NCBI RefSeq assembly: GCF_022601895.1
Contig: NZ_JAKVIO010000033.1
Span: 1 to 48,975, forward strand
DNA: 48,975 nt
Source of the DNA: Sphingomonas sp. LaA6.9
Lineage (GTDB): Bacteria; Pseudomonadota; Alphaproteobacteria; Sphingomonadales; Sphingomonadaceae
Direction of reading: 5' to 3'
Shown here: piece after piece, positions 9,907 to 19,288 of the stretch
Position numbering within the stretch: the stretch's first letter is position 1
Layout: each line of letters starts with the position of its first letter
The notes under the pieces: model-generated
What the model was told of the DNA's origin: nothing
Database searches by the model: none
What the model saw: the letters and a program-made list of their open reading frames with translations, nothing else
Made by a program: the position numbers and the translations under genes

Positions 9907-9937
9907 CCATTTAGGGCATGAGGCCAAGGAGATGGAC

Positions 9938-10366
9938 ATGCCCCTGACGCGTGACGAAGATATCGCCCAGCTGCTCAGCGAGACGCGCACCATCGCGCTC
10001 GTCGGCGCATCCGACCGCCCCGATCGACCGAGCAACCGCGTCATGCGCTTCCTTCAAAGCCAGGGTTACCGCGTCATCCCGGTCAACCCGCAGATCACGG
10101 GGGAGCATGTCCATGGCGAATTCGTCTGGCGCGAGCTTTCGCAACTGGGTGACCCGATCGACATGGTCGATATCTTCCGCCGGCCGGAAGCCGCGGGCGA
10201 GGCGGTGGATCAGGCGATCGCGATCGGTGCCAGGGCGATATGGATGCAGCTGGGCGTGATAAACGAGGCGGCCGCAGCGCGCGCCGAGGCCGCGGGGCTC
10301 AAGGTCGTGATGGACCGATGCCCGGCGATCGAGATTCCGCGGCTTGGATTGACTCCGGTAGGCTGA
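9938..10366 (+). CDS. CoA-binding (YccU-like) domain protein
   Basis: This encodes 142 residues forming a single CoA_binding_2 Rossmann domain: IALVGASDRPDRPSNRVMRF at the nucleotide site, then YRVIPVNP, DMVDIFRRPE and AIWMQLGVINEAAAARAEAAG. These small proteins bind CoA in structures, but their cellular role is not well defined. Two ATGs are possible. AAGGAG ends directly against the one at 9932 and 6 nt before the one at 9938, so I choose 9938. Its stop abuts the stop of the convergent TauE-family gene, with TGA and TCA adjacent. Confidence 0.88.
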   Translation: MPLTRDEDIAQLLSETRTIALVGASDRPDRPSNRVMRFLQSQGYRVIPVNPQITGEHVHGEFVWRELSQLGDPIDMVDIFRRPEAAGEAVDQAIAIGARAIWMQLGVINEAAAARAEAAGLKVVMDRCPAIEIPRLGLTPVG

Positions 10367-11152
10367 TCAGCCCGCCCAGAGCATCTGCGCGATCGGGTTC
10401 TTCGGATCGGCGAGCAGCCGGATCGTCATTCCCACCGACATCACCACGAGCAGCGGCCGGATCAGCTTGCCGCCGAAGCGGATCGCGGTCATCGAACCTA
10501 GCCGTCCTCCGACAATGCTTGCTCCCGCCATGGCCAGACCCAGCGTCCAGTAGATATGCCCACCCGCCGTCATCACGATCAGCGCGCCGATATTGCTTGC
10601 GAAGTTCAGCAGCTTGGTATTGGCGGTCGCGCGGATCAGGCCGAAACCCAGCAGAGAAATCAGGCTGATCGTGAAAAACGACCCGGTGCCGGGGCCGAAA
10701 AACCCGTCATAAAAGCCGATCGCCGCTGCCACCGCGCTATAGGCGGGTATCTCGATGCGATGCCGCAGGTCGACCTCGCTCATTGCAGGCGAAAGCAGGA
10801 AATAGAGCGCAATAACGATCAGCAGGCCGGGGACGAGCCCCGCCAAGAACGAGGGGTCGATCCGCTGCACCACCAGCCCGCCCAAGGCGGCCCCGAGAAG
10901 CGATGCGAGCACGGGCCAGGCCATCCGCGCCAGATCGACATGGCCCGATCGCCAGAAGGTGTATGTCGCGGTGGCGGCGCCAAAGCTCGACTGGACCTTG
11001 TTGGTGCCGAGCGCCATCACCGGAGGGACGCCAGCACCGAGCAACGCGGGCAAGGTCAGCAGACCGCCGCCGCCAGCGATGGCGTCGATAAAGCCCGCAA
11101 CCGCGGCAATAGCGACCAGAAACAGGAAAGTTTCAGTGGCAAGTTCAACCAC
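10367..11152 (-). CDS. TauE/SafE family sulfite/organosulfonate exporter
   Basis: This 261-residue inner-membrane protein has about seven or eight helices. The family signature FIDAIAGGGGLLTLPALLGAGVP is split across residues 17-40 and a second half-repeat follows (GFYDGFFGPGTGSFFTISLI). Members of the family export sulfite, sulfonates or related anions; the substrate here is unknown. The start is a GTG at 11152, because the longer frame adds about 66 Arg-rich residues that overlap the next gene. It lies 8 bp after the stop of the inositol-monophosphatase family gene, so the two are probably one operon. Confidence 0.9.
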   Translation of the reverse strand: MVELATETFLFLVAIAAVAGFIDAIAGGGGLLTLPALLGAGVPPVMALGTNKVQSSFGAATATYTFWRSGHVDLARMAWPVLASLLGAALGGLVVQRIDPSFLAGLVPGLLIVIALYFLLSPAMSEVDLRHRIEIPAYSAVAAAIGFYDGFFGPGTGSFFTISLISLLGFGLIRATANTKLLNFASNIGALIVMTAGGHIYWTLGLAMAGASIVGGRLGSMTAIRFGGKLIRPLLVVMSVGMTIRLLADPKNPIAQMLWAG

Positions 11153-11160
11153 GTCAGCGC

Positions 11161-11940
11161 CTAGCGGATGATCGCGGACTCGGCCCGCTCGCGCAGGCGC
11201 TCGACGGCGTCGTCGTGGATTCCCGGCGCCGCCGCAATGACGCCGAAAGCCTCGCCCCTGGTGCTGTTGAAGCGCAGCGCGCCTCCGAAGGCATCGGTGA
11301 CCTTCACACCCGCCTCGCGCGCGATCAGCACGGCGGCGGCGATATCCCATTCATTGCCCCAGCGTATCGTCGCGACGAGATCGGCCTCATCCGCGGCAAT
11401 CATCGCGATGCGCAGCGCGATCGAGTTGGGCTTTTCGACCGTGCTCAGATCGCTGTCGACCCGGGGCAACGCATCGGTCGGCACGCGCGCGCCCGCAAAA
11501 CCTGTCCGGCTGCTGCCGACAAGGCGCTGGCCGTTGCGCCAGGCGCCCTGTCCCGCGATCGCACGCCAATGCTCGCCGCGCGCCGGCGCATCAAGCACAC
11601 CCAGCACGGGCGTGCCGCCCTCGACCAGCGCCACCGACACCGCCCAGCCCGGGCGTCCGCGGATAAAATCGCGCGTGCCGTCGATCGGATCGACCACCCA
11701 GACCCGCGGGACGAGCAGGCGATCGGGGTGGTCGGCGGTTTCCTCGGAAAGCCAGCCGGCCTCGGGATCTATTTCGGCCAGGCGCGTCCGCAGTATGTCA
11801 TTGGCGGCCAGGTCGATCTCGCAGACCGGGTTGCCCGGCGCCTTTTCCCATTGCGCGAACTCGCCGCGCCAGCGGCCATGCGCCATCGCCGCCGCCTCGG
11901 CCGCCGCCGCCGCCACGCGCTCGATCAGCGGCTCAGCCAC
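11161..11940 (-). CDS. inositol monophosphatase family protein (CysQ-like phosphatase)
   Basis: This encodes 259 residues. The metal-binding motif VWVVDPIDGTRDFIRG near residue 80 is the DPIDGT signature. The upstream SEETAD supplies another acidic ligand, and EWDIAAAVLIAREAG near residue 210 is the second family motif (WDxAA). The family hydrolyses 3'-phosphoadenosine 5'-phosphate or inositol phosphates. CysQ-like is the better guess for an alphaproteobacterium, especially beside a possible sulfite exporter, but this is inference. The first 8 nt of the gene overlap the end of pmbA. Confidence 0.88.
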   Translation of the reverse strand: MAEPLIERVAAAAAEAAAMAHGRWRGEFAQWEKAPGNPVCEIDLAANDILRTRLAEIDPEAGWLSEETADHPDRLLVPRVWVVDPIDGTRDFIRGRPGWAVSVALVEGGTPVLGVLDAPARGEHWRAIAGQGAWRNGQRLVGSSRTGFAGARVPTDALPRVDSDLSTVEKPNSIALRIAMIAADEADLVATIRWGNEWDIAAAVLIAREAGVKVTDAFGGALRFNSTRGEAFGVIAAAPGIHDDAVERLRERAESAIIR

Positions 11941-13279
11941 CCGCCACCGTCATGCCGTCCACGCGAAGCGTCGGGACATTGCTGGAATAGCGGAACTCGA
12001 GATCGTTCGCGGGAACGAGCGCGCGGTACATATCCTTCAGATTCCCGGCCACTGTCAGCTCGGCGACCGGCCGCGTAAGTTCACCATTCTCGATGAGGAA
12101 ACCCGCAGCGCCGCGACTATAGTCGCCGGTCACGCCATTGACGCCCATGCCGATCAGCTCGGTGACGTAGATGCCCTTCTTGATGTCCGCCATCAGTTCC
12201 ACGGGAGTCGCGCTTCCCGGCAGCATATGGAGATTGCTGCTCCCCGCCCCCGGTGCGCCGCCGATGCCGCGCGACGCGTGGCCCGTCGGCTCGAGCCCGA
12301 GCTGGCGTGCGGCCGCGGTCGCCATCAACCAGCCCGTCAGCACGCCCTTGTCGATGATCGTCGTCTTGTGCGTGGCCAGCCCCTCCCCATCGAAGGTACG
12401 CGAGCGCAGGCCGCGAATACGGTGCGGATCGTCGATGATGGTGATGTCCGCGCCAAAGACTTCATGCCCAAGACTGTCGAGCAGGAAGCTCGTCTTGCGC
12501 GCGATTGCGGCGCCCGTGATCGCGCCTATCAGATGACCGAGCAGGCTGCTTCCTGCACGCGGATCGAAAACCACCGGCATCGGCCCACTGGCGGGACGGA
12601 TCGGATCGAGCTTGGCGATCGCGCGCTCGCCCGCCTGCCGGCCGATGGCCGCCGCGCCATCAAGATCGCTGAGATGGCGCGCCGAATGATAGGCATAATC
12701 GCGCTGCATCCCGCTGCCATTGCCGGCGAGCACACTGGCCGAAACTCCGTGGCCAGTCCCCGCATAACCGCGTGCGAAACCCGTACTTGTTCCGAGCGCG
12801 ATCGCAGTGCGGCTGGCGCTGGCGCCCGCGCCCTCGCTGTTGGTGACGCCTGCGACGCTGCGCGCGGCGTCCTCGCATTCGAGAGCGCGCGCCCTGAGCG
12901 CTGCGGGATCGACCTCGGCGCCATCGTCGATGTCGATCACCGGCAGGTCGCCCAACGTCAGTCGTTCTTCGGGTGCGAGCGCGGCATAGGGATCCTCGGG
13001 AGCCTCGCGCGCCATCGCAACGACGCGCTCGACGAGCAAGTCAAAGGCCTGGGGCGACAGATCCGATGTCGAGGCGCTTGCCGAACGCTGCCCGACGAAC
13101 ACGCGCAGGCCGATCTCCTCGCCTTCCGACCGTTCGACATCTTCGAGCGCGCCCAGCCGCATCTGCACCTGCGTGGAGGCGCCGCCGATATAGAGCGCGT
13201 CGGCGGCGTCAGCACCCGCCTTGCGCGCTCGCGCCACGAGATCGGCAACCTGATTTTCGGCTTGTGATACAGAGAGCAT
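11933..13279 (-). CDS. pmbA: PmbA/TldE family metalloprotease-related protein
   Basis: This encodes 448 residues. It has the TldD/PmbA fold features: EIGLRVFVGQRSASASTSDL near residue 75, a middle region with PVVFDPRAGSSLLGHLIGAI, and the C-terminal GVNGVTGDYSRGAAGF and ENGELTRPVAELTVAGNLKD. TldE/PmbA lacks the metal-binding HExxxH of TldD; I see none here, which fits PmbA. With TldD it degrades unfolded peptides and matures some microcins. I chose the ATG at 13279; a TTG just before it is also in frame. It overlaps the downstream phosphatase gene by 8 nt. Confidence 0.92.
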   Translation of the reverse strand: MLSVSQAENQVADLVARARKAGADAADALYIGGASTQVQMRLGALEDVERSEGEEIGLRVFVGQRSASASTSDLSPQAFDLLVERVVAMAREAPEDPYAALAPEERLTLGDLPVIDIDDGAEVDPAALRARALECEDAARSVAGVTNSEGAGASASRTAIALGTSTGFARGYAGTGHGVSASVLAGNGSGMQRDYAYHSARHLSDLDGAAAIGRQAGERAIAKLDPIRPASGPMPVVFDPRAGSSLLGHLIGAITGAAIARKTSFLLDSLGHEVFGADITIIDDPHRIRGLRSRTFDGEGLATHKTTIIDKGVLTGWLMATAAARQLGLEPTGHASRGIGGAPGAGSSNLHMLPGSATPVELMADIKKGIYVTELIGMGVNGVTGDYSRGAAGFLIENGELTRPVAELTVAGNLKDMYRALVPANDLEFRYSSNVPTLRVDGMTVAGG

Positions 13280-13310
13280 CAATCGCGCTTAGGCCGAGCC
13301 GCGCGAAGGT

Positions 13311-14234
13311 TCAAGCAGCCGATCCCACCGCAGCGCAGGCGAGAAAGACGAGGAAGCCCGCAAAGCGGTTCGAGCGGAACTTGATCAGCCCGTCGAGAGC
13401 ATCGGCAGGATTGAGCGTCGCGACCTGCCAGAACAGGTGCAGCGCCGCGGGAAAAAGCGCGACGAGCGCGAGCGGATCGGGCCTGAGCGCCCAGATCGCG
13501 CTCCCCCAGAGCAGAACCGCGAACGCATAACAGGCAAGCACGCCGCCGCGCACCTGACTGCCCATGCGCAGCGCTGAGGAACGGACACCGATCAGCGCGT
13601 CATCCTCGCGGTCCTGCAGCGCATAGAGCGTGTCATAGCCGATCACCCAGAATATCGAGCCGGCATAAAGCAGCAGCACGGGGCCTGCGAGGTCGCCGCG
13701 GATCGCGGCCCAGCCCACAAGGGCGCCCCAAGTGAAGACGAGCCCGAGCCAGGCCTGCGGCCACCATGTGATCCGTTTCATGAAGGGATAGGCGGCGACG
13801 AGCGCGAGACTGCCCAGTGCAACGATTTGCGCGAAGGGCCGGAGCTGAAAGAGCACGATGAGGCCAATGAGGCAGAGCAGCAGCAGCCAGCCCCACGCAG
13901 CCTTCAATGAGATCAGCCCGCTCGCCAGCGGCCGGCTGCGCGTGCGCGCCACCTGCCGATCGAGATCGCGGTCGACGATATCGTTATAGACGCAACCCGC
14001 GCCGCGCATCGCGATGCTGCCGAGCAGGAACCAGAAGACCAGCGGCCATTGCTCGGCCAGCCCGCCCGCGAGCGCCAGTCCCCAGGCGCATGGCCAGAAG
14101 AGCAGCCACCAGCCGATCGGCCGGTCGAAGCGCGCGAGCAGCGCCAAGCCGCGGATCTTCTCGGGGAGGACGCGCATCAGCCCGCGATACTGGGTGTCGG
14201 GAACGATCTCGGGTTCTTGGGGCACGCTGTTCAT
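13311..14234 (-). CDS. ubiA: 4-hydroxybenzoate polyprenyltransferase
   Basis: This 307-residue integral-membrane prenyltransferase of the ubiquinone pathway transfers the polyprenyl chain to 4-hydroxybenzoate. It carries RFDRPIGWWLLFWPCAWGLA near residue 35. The first Asp-rich motif is NDIVDRDLDRQVARTRSRPL near residue 84, and the second is YALQDREDDALIG near residue 207. About eight or nine helices are visible. The ATG at 14234 is 41 bp from the divergent rsmE start, so the two promoters lie back to back. Length is normal for the family. Confidence 0.95.
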   Translation of the reverse strand: MNSVPQEPEIVPDTQYRGLMRVLPEKIRGLALLARFDRPIGWWLLFWPCAWGLALAGGLAEQWPLVFWFLLGSIAMRGAGCVYNDIVDRDLDRQVARTRSRPLASGLISLKAAWGWLLLLCLIGLIVLFQLRPFAQIVALGSLALVAAYPFMKRITWWPQAWLGLVFTWGALVGWAAIRGDLAGPVLLLYAGSIFWVIGYDTLYALQDREDDALIGVRSSALRMGSQVRGGVLACYAFAVLLWGSAIWALRPDPLALVALFPAALHLFWQVATLNPADALDGLIKFRSNRFAGFLVFLACAAVGSAA

Positions 14235-14275
14235 GCTAGGCGGCGCAATCCATTGACGACTTTCCGAGCTTCCTT

Positions 14276-15028
14276 ATGCCCGCAACCCCCGCATGGCCAC
14301 CCGAAAGCGCGCCGCGGCTGTTCGTCGACAGCGAACTCGCCGACGGACAGGAGCTTCGTATCGATGGCGGGCAGGCGCATTATCTGATCTCGGTGATGCG
14401 GCTGAAGCAAGGCGAGGCGGTCAAGCTGTTCGACGACCGCACGGGCGAATGGCTGGCCGAAGCGATCGCCATCGGCAAACGCGACCTGATCCTTAAGGCA
14501 ACCGCAAGGTTGCGTGACCGCGAGGCCGTGCCCGATCTGTGGCTCTGCGCAGCGCCGATCAAGAAAGGACGCGTCGACTGGGTGGCGGAAAAGGCGTGCG
14601 AGCTTGGCGTCGGCCGGCTCGTGCCGGTACTGACGCGACGCACCGTGATCGACCGCGTCAACACCGAGCGTCTGCGCGCGCACATGATCGAAGCCGCGGA
14701 ACAATGCGGCCGCACCGCGCTTCCCGAAATGGCCGAGCCCGTGAAGCTCGCCATGCTGCTCAAGGACTGGCCCGCAGACCGGACGCTGTTTTTCGCGGAT
14801 GAAGAAGGCGGCGCGCCTGCCTTCGAGGCAATGCGCGCGCATTCTGGCCCGGCAGCCATCCTTGTCGGCCCCGAAGGCGGTTTCGACGATGAGGAGCGCG
14901 CCGCAATCCGTGCGCTGCCGCAGGCGGTGGGAATCACGCTCGGCCCGCGCATCCTGCGCGCGGAGACCGCGGCGGCCGCGGCAACCAGCGTCTGGATGGC
15001 GGCCGCGGGCGACTGGAAAGACACGTAA
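14276..15028 (+). CDS. rsmE: 16S rRNA (uracil1498-N3)-methyltransferase RsmE
   Basis: This 250-residue SPOUT-class methyltransferase modifies U1498 of 16S rRNA. It has an N-terminal PUA-like part (GQAHYLISVMRLKQGEAVKLF). The C-terminal SPOUT knot is marked by AAILVGPEGGFDDEERAAI near residue 197 and LGPRILRAETAAAAA near residue 222, which form the SAM-binding site. A middle stretch, AEQCGRTALPEM, is also conserved in the family. The gene diverges from ubiA. The glutamate-cysteine ligase gene follows after 100 bp in the same direction. Confidence 0.95.
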   Translation: MPATPAWPPESAPRLFVDSELADGQELRIDGGQAHYLISVMRLKQGEAVKLFDDRTGEWLAEAIAIGKRDLILKATARLRDREAVPDLWLCAAPIKKGRVDWVAEKACELGVGRLVPVLTRRTVIDRVNTERLRAHMIEAAEQCGRTALPEMAEPVKLAMLLKDWPADRTLFFADEEGGAPAFEAMRAHSGPAAILVGPEGGFDDEERAAIRALPQAVGITLGPRILRAETAAAAATSVWMAAAGDWKDT

Positions 15029-15128
15029 GCGCCTCATAAAAAACACGTCCCCCTTCACAAGTCGATCGTCGCCAACCATCTGCACATCCGCGCTAGCCAA
15101 TGGGGGACGGCGCGGCTAAGGGCGGGCA

Positions 15129-16502
15129 ATGAGCACAAAGACGGTTTCAAATGGCAACGATCCGGTCATTGAGACCCGGGATCAGCTCGTCGCAGCCTTC
15201 GCCAAGGGTGAAAAGCCCAAGGAAGACTGGCGCATCGGCACCGAGCACGAAAAATTCGTCTATTGCACCAGCGACTATCACGCGCCCTCCTATGACGAGC
15301 CCGGCGGCATCCGCGACCTGCTTGGCTGCCTCACCCAATATGGCTGGACGCCAGTGGAAGAGAACGGCAACGTCATCGCGCTCGCGGGTCCCGACGGCAC
15401 CGTCAGCCTGGAGCCCGCGGGCCAGCTCGAACTTTCGGGCGCACCGCTCGAGAATCTTCACCAGACCTGCGCCGAGACCGGGCGTCACCTCGAACAGGTG
15501 AAGGCGATCGGAGACAAGACGGGCAAGGGCTTCCTCGGCCTCGGCATGTGGCCCGACAAGACGCGCGAAGAGCTCCCGATCATGCCCAAGGGCCGCTACG
15601 ATATCATGCTGCGCCATATGCCGCGCGTGGGCACGATGGGCCTCGACATGATGCTTCGTACCTGCACGATCCAGGTCAATCTGGACTATGCGAGCGAAGC
15701 GGACATGGTGAAGAAGTTCCGCGTCGGCCTCGCGCTGCAGCCGCTCGCCACCGCGCTTTTCGCCAACTCGCCTTTTACCGAGGGCAAGCCCAACGGATTC
15801 CTCAGCTATCGCAGCCATATCTGGTCGGACACCGATCCCGCGCGCACGGGCATGCTGCCCTTCGTGTTCGAGGACGGTTTCGGTTACGAGCGCTATGCCG
15901 ATTACGCGCTCGATGTACCGATGTACTTCGTCTACCGTGACGGCAAATATATCGATGCTGCGGGCCAGAGCTTCCGCGATTTCCTCAAGGGCAAGCTGCC
16001 AGCGCTTCCGGGCGAGCTGCCGACCGAATCCGACTGGTCCGACCACCTGTCGACCGCCTTCCCCGAGGTTCGCATGAAGAGCTTCCTCGAGATGCGCGGC
16101 GCCGATGGCGGACGCTGGAACAAGATCTGTGCGCTTCCCGCCTTCTGGGTCGGGTTGCTCTACGACCAGACTGCGCTCGATGCCGCATGGGATCTCGTCA
16201 AGGACTGGTCGATGGATGAACGCCAGCTGTTGCGTGATTCAGTGCCGAAGCTCGCGCTGGACGCGCCGGTTTCGGGCGGCCGCACGCTCCACGATATTGC
16301 ACCGCACGTGCTCGAGATCGCTGGCGCCGGTCTCAACGCGCGCGCGCGGCTCAACTCGTCGGGCGACAATGAAAGCGGCTTCCTCGACCCGCTGCGCGAA
16401 ATCGTGGCGAGCCGCAAGGTGCCCGCGCAGCGCCTGCTCAACAAATATCACGGCGAATGGGGCGGCGACCTCAGCCGTATCTATGGCGAGATGAGCTTCT
16501 GA
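15129..16502 (+). CDS. gshA: glutamate-cysteine ligase (GCS2 / plant-like class)
   Basis: This 457-residue enzyme catalyses the first step of glutathione synthesis, joining glutamate and cysteine with ATP. It resembles the alphaproteobacterial/plant class rather than E. coli GshA. Supporting stretches are WRIGTEHEKFVY near residue 36, SLEPAGQLELSGAPLENLHQ near residue 95, and GTMGLDMMLRTCTIQVNLDY near residue 170. DGGRWNKICALPAFWVGLLY near residue 325 also fits. Length is normal for this class. The gene stands alone, with the convergent membrane methyltransferase-like gene about 90 bp beyond its stop. Confidence 0.94.
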   Translation: MSTKTVSNGNDPVIETRDQLVAAFAKGEKPKEDWRIGTEHEKFVYCTSDYHAPSYDEPGGIRDLLGCLTQYGWTPVEENGNVIALAGPDGTVSLEPAGQLELSGAPLENLHQTCAETGRHLEQVKAIGDKTGKGFLGLGMWPDKTREELPIMPKGRYDIMLRHMPRVGTMGLDMMLRTCTIQVNLDYASEADMVKKFRVGLALQPLATALFANSPFTEGKPNGFLSYRSHIWSDTDPARTGMLPFVFEDGFGYERYADYALDVPMYFVYRDGKYIDAAGQSFRDFLKGKLPALPGELPTESDWSDHLSTAFPEVRMKSFLEMRGADGGRWNKICALPAFWVGLLYDQTALDAAWDLVKDWSMDERQLLRDSVPKLALDAPVSGGRTLHDIAPHVLEIAGAGLNARARLNSSGDNESGFLDPLREIVASRKVPAQRLLNKYHGEWGGDLSRIYGEMSF

Positions 16503-16593
16503 GCGCGGGCGGACGACTTTCGTCGGCGCATCCATTCAGGCGGTCAGCTCCTACCCCCCTCTAACCAACCGGGCTAGAATCGGTTGAACCGGC

Positions 16594-17907
16594 TCACTCA
16601 GCGGGTGCGAGATCCGCTGGCTTGCGTCCCGTAAGCCAGCGGATCAGCCGCGGGATAGGGCCGTTGCGCTCCATCCATTCGGCATAGGCGCGATAGGCGG
16701 GATCCTGCCCCAGATGCGCTTCCTCGGTGCGCGCGCGCCAGTAATAGACCCCCGAGACTATGCCCAAGATCGCGGTGTTGCGCGCGGCATCGACGAGGCT
16801 GCCCGAGGTCGCGAAAAAGGGAAGCAGCGACAACCACCAGAAAAGGTTTTTCGAGAGATAGGCAGGGTGCTTGGTCCACGCATAGGGTCCGTGCGTCAGC
16901 ACGCCGCGATGCGTGAGGTTGGAAAAGCGCAGCCCGAAGGCCACGGTCGCCCAGGCATAGATGGCGGTCAGCGCGACCAGCGCGATCCCCGTGCCCACCA
17001 GAAAGACGGGATAGTTGGCGAACCACATCGCCCAGTCGCCCGCGGCCTTGTGATGATCGAGCGGGCCGCCGGGGTTCATCAGGATGAAGGGCGGGTAGCA
17101 GATCAGCGCCGCGGTCCAGCCTGCAGCATAGGGATTGGCCGAGCGGATATGCGCATCGAGCGGCTTCATCGTCACCGCATAGCCGACGGTCGCGAACATC
17201 ACGTCGACGACGAACATCCCCGTTATCAGCCAGTTGATGAGCGACACCGGCCCGGAAAGCACCTCGCCGATCGGCGCGCGCACGAAATCGCCGAATCCGC
17301 CCGGCACGATGGAGAGCATGAAGGCAAGGAAGAAGCCCTTGACCGCCCAGGCGCGGAAATGGTCACAGAGCTTCTCGCGGTCGGCGATCCCCTGCCCCGC
17401 AAGCCACTGGCCGAAGACCCACGCGCCGTCGCGTGGATCAGTCAGCCGGCGATCGAGCCAGAGCACATAGGGGATGGACAGCCCGACCAGCCAGGGCGCA
17501 GCGGTGCCGAGCACCATCATCGAGAACTGGTAGTTGCCCTCCCAATACCAGCGCCCGATGCAATAGATCACCGCGATGATACCCCAGGTCGCCCAGAGGC
17601 CGGCGATCTTGCCGATCGAAATGTCGAGCGTGTCGGCAAGCGGCCGCGGCGGCATCGACCAGTCCATGCCCGTCGAGGGATTGCGGTGGACGCGGTCGAC
17701 AAACAGCGACCAGGCGACCATCGGCAGACCGCACCACAACACCGCCATCAGTGCCGAGTGCGGCCCGTCCATCCCGAACTGCCGCGCGATCGCGATCCAG
17801 GCGAACAGCCCGGCCAATCCTGCGACGCCGACGCCATGGCTGACAGCCGAGCGTGGGCGCGCATCGGTGACCGCGGCGTCGGCCTGCATCTGGGAGTGGG
17901 CATTCAT
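16594..17907 (-). CDS. isoprenylcysteine carboxyl methyltransferase-like membrane protein
   Basis: This 437-residue membrane protein has about nine or ten helices. The C-terminal 120 residues carry the ICMT/PEMT-type signature: GLRFSNLTHRGVLTHGPYAW, then TKHPAYLSKNLFWW and EEAHLGQDPAYRAYAEWM. The His-Pro pair and the EE...Y region form the SAM and substrate site in this superfamily. The N-terminal 280 residues are an extra membrane region I do not recognise, so the protein is about twice the length of minimal ICMT proteins. The substrate is unknown; lipid or small-molecule methylation is possible. Confidence 0.8.
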   Translation of the reverse strand: MNAHSQMQADAAVTDARPRSAVSHGVGVAGLAGLFAWIAIARQFGMDGPHSALMAVLWCGLPMVAWSLFVDRVHRNPSTGMDWSMPPRPLADTLDISIGKIAGLWATWGIIAVIYCIGRWYWEGNYQFSMMVLGTAAPWLVGLSIPYVLWLDRRLTDPRDGAWVFGQWLAGQGIADREKLCDHFRAWAVKGFFLAFMLSIVPGGFGDFVRAPIGEVLSGPVSLINWLITGMFVVDVMFATVGYAVTMKPLDAHIRSANPYAAGWTAALICYPPFILMNPGGPLDHHKAAGDWAMWFANYPVFLVGTGIALVALTAIYAWATVAFGLRFSNLTHRGVLTHGPYAWTKHPAYLSKNLFWWLSLLPFFATSGSLVDAARNTAILGIVSGVYYWRARTEEAHLGQDPAYRAYAEWMERNGPIPRLIRWLTGRKPADLAPAE

Positions 17908-17962
17908 GGCGCCGGCTTAGCGGACAATGGTTAGCGCGGGGTGAAATCGCTACCGCTGTATT

Positions 17963-18823
17963 TCAGCGCGAGCGTGCCAGCGCGCCGCGTGCCAGATGCA
18001 TCTCGATCGCGCGCGCGGTCCCGCGGGCGATGCGCGCGCGCCCCTGTTCGGAGAAGAGGAACTTTGTATCGTCCTGGTTGCTGAGATAGCCGGTCTCGAA
18101 CAGCACCGAGGGCATGTCGGGCGCCTTGAGCACGACCAGCGCCGCAAAGCGGTGATAGAGCGTGCGGAAAGGCATATAGGGGGATGCCTCCCGGTGCAGG
18201 ATGTCAGCAAAGCGCGTCGAGACATCCATCGTGTCGCGCTGTGAGAGATCGATCAGGATCGCGCTGACCGCCTGGCTCTGACGCCCGAGATTGACGCCAC
18301 CCAGCACATCCGCGCTGTTTTCGCGCGCGGCCAGCCGCGCGGCCTCGCGGTCGGATGCGATCTCCGAAAGCGTGTAAATGGTGGCGCCGCTTGCTTCGGG
18401 ATTTTCGGCGCTGTCCGCGTGGATCGAGATGAACAGATCGGCCTTCAACTGGCGTGCGATCTCGTAGCGCTGGGGCAGCGCGATGAACTGATCGTCGTCG
18501 CGCGTCAGCGCCACGCGGACGCGGCCCGAAGCGACGAGCGCGTCCCTGATCGCGCGCGCGATCGCAAGCGTCGCCGCCTTTTCGCGATCGCCGGTGTGCG
18601 GCGAGATCGCGCCAGGATCGTGCCCGCCATGCCCCGCGTCGATCACCACCAGCGGTCGCCCCTCCGGACCCGAAACCTGCGGCAACGGCGGCGCAGGCTT
18701 CGGCGCCCCGAGTGGCAGGGTGATATTGTAGCGGCTGCGCGGTTCGGGCGTATCGCCGCACGCGGCGCACAGCGCCGCGAGGAGCAGCGGCATGCCAGCC
18801 GCGAAACGCCTGCCCAAGATCAC
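17963..18823 (-). CDS. N-acetylmuramoyl-L-alanine amidase (Amidase_3)
   Basis: This encodes 286 residues. The N-terminal signal region (LGRRFAAGMPLLLAALCAAC) ends in a possible lipobox, so the protein may be lipid-anchored. The Amidase_3 zinc motifs are VVIDAGHGGHDPGAI (His), an acidic residue about 15 later (GDREKAA), FISIHADSAE (His) and PSVLFETGYLSN (catalytic Glu). The enzyme cleaves peptidoglycan between MurNAc and L-Ala in the periplasm, usually during cell separation. The start is a GTG at 18823, chosen because the ATG at 18793 would remove the basic n-region. It diverges from rne across a 465 bp gap. Confidence 0.92.
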   Translation of the reverse strand: MILGRRFAAGMPLLLAALCAACGDTPEPRSRYNITLPLGAPKPAPPLPQVSGPEGRPLVVIDAGHGGHDPGAISPHTGDREKAATLAIARAIRDALVASGRVRVALTRDDDQFIALPQRYEIARQLKADLFISIHADSAENPEASGATIYTLSEIASDREAARLAARENSADVLGGVNLGRQSQAVSAILIDLSQRDTMDVSTRFADILHREASPYMPFRTLYHRFAALVVLKAPDMPSVLFETGYLSNQDDTKFLFSEQGRARIARGTARAIEMHLARGALARSR

Positions 18824-19288
18824 TGGAAGCTACCCGCCCAAATCCCCATATCCGCGAAATGACAGGCAATGCGCGATGAATCGAGCGAAATATTCGTTTC
18901 GACCGCATCGCCTGCGGGCGCAAGCGGCGTGAACCCGAACGGCTTTTTGTTGCCCCTTCGGTGTTCGGATGCTAGCGGTGCAAGTTGCCGACGGACCCAT
19001 GGGTGCGCGCGGCGGTTTTGGGATCGTCCCTCGGGACGACAATTTCAGGTTGACGCTGCATGAGGCATTTCTCCCCCGCACCGCATTCCGCCCAAAGGGG
19101 CGGCGATGCTTCGGGCTTGGGGGCGGTTCCGGTGATGATCGCCGGACGTGCACGCGCAGCAACAGCACAGATTTACACTGCAACCCGGGCGAACGCGACG
19201 CGGAGTAACGCTTTCCGTGCGCCGTCCCCACAATTTGGCGCGCCGCCGGCCATGGATGCCGGCATCGGGCGCGCCCGGAGTATTTTTA
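18824..19288. promoter_or_regulatory. long divergent intergenic region; RNase E 5' leader
   Basis: This 465 bp gap separates the amidase start from the rne ATG. RNase E mRNAs typically have long 5' untranslated regions that let the enzyme control its own transcript. The gap includes an imperfect hairpin with GCGATG/CATCGC arms (about 18,873-18,912). Small open frames inside it have no RBS. I cannot place the promoters by eye. Confidence 0.5.
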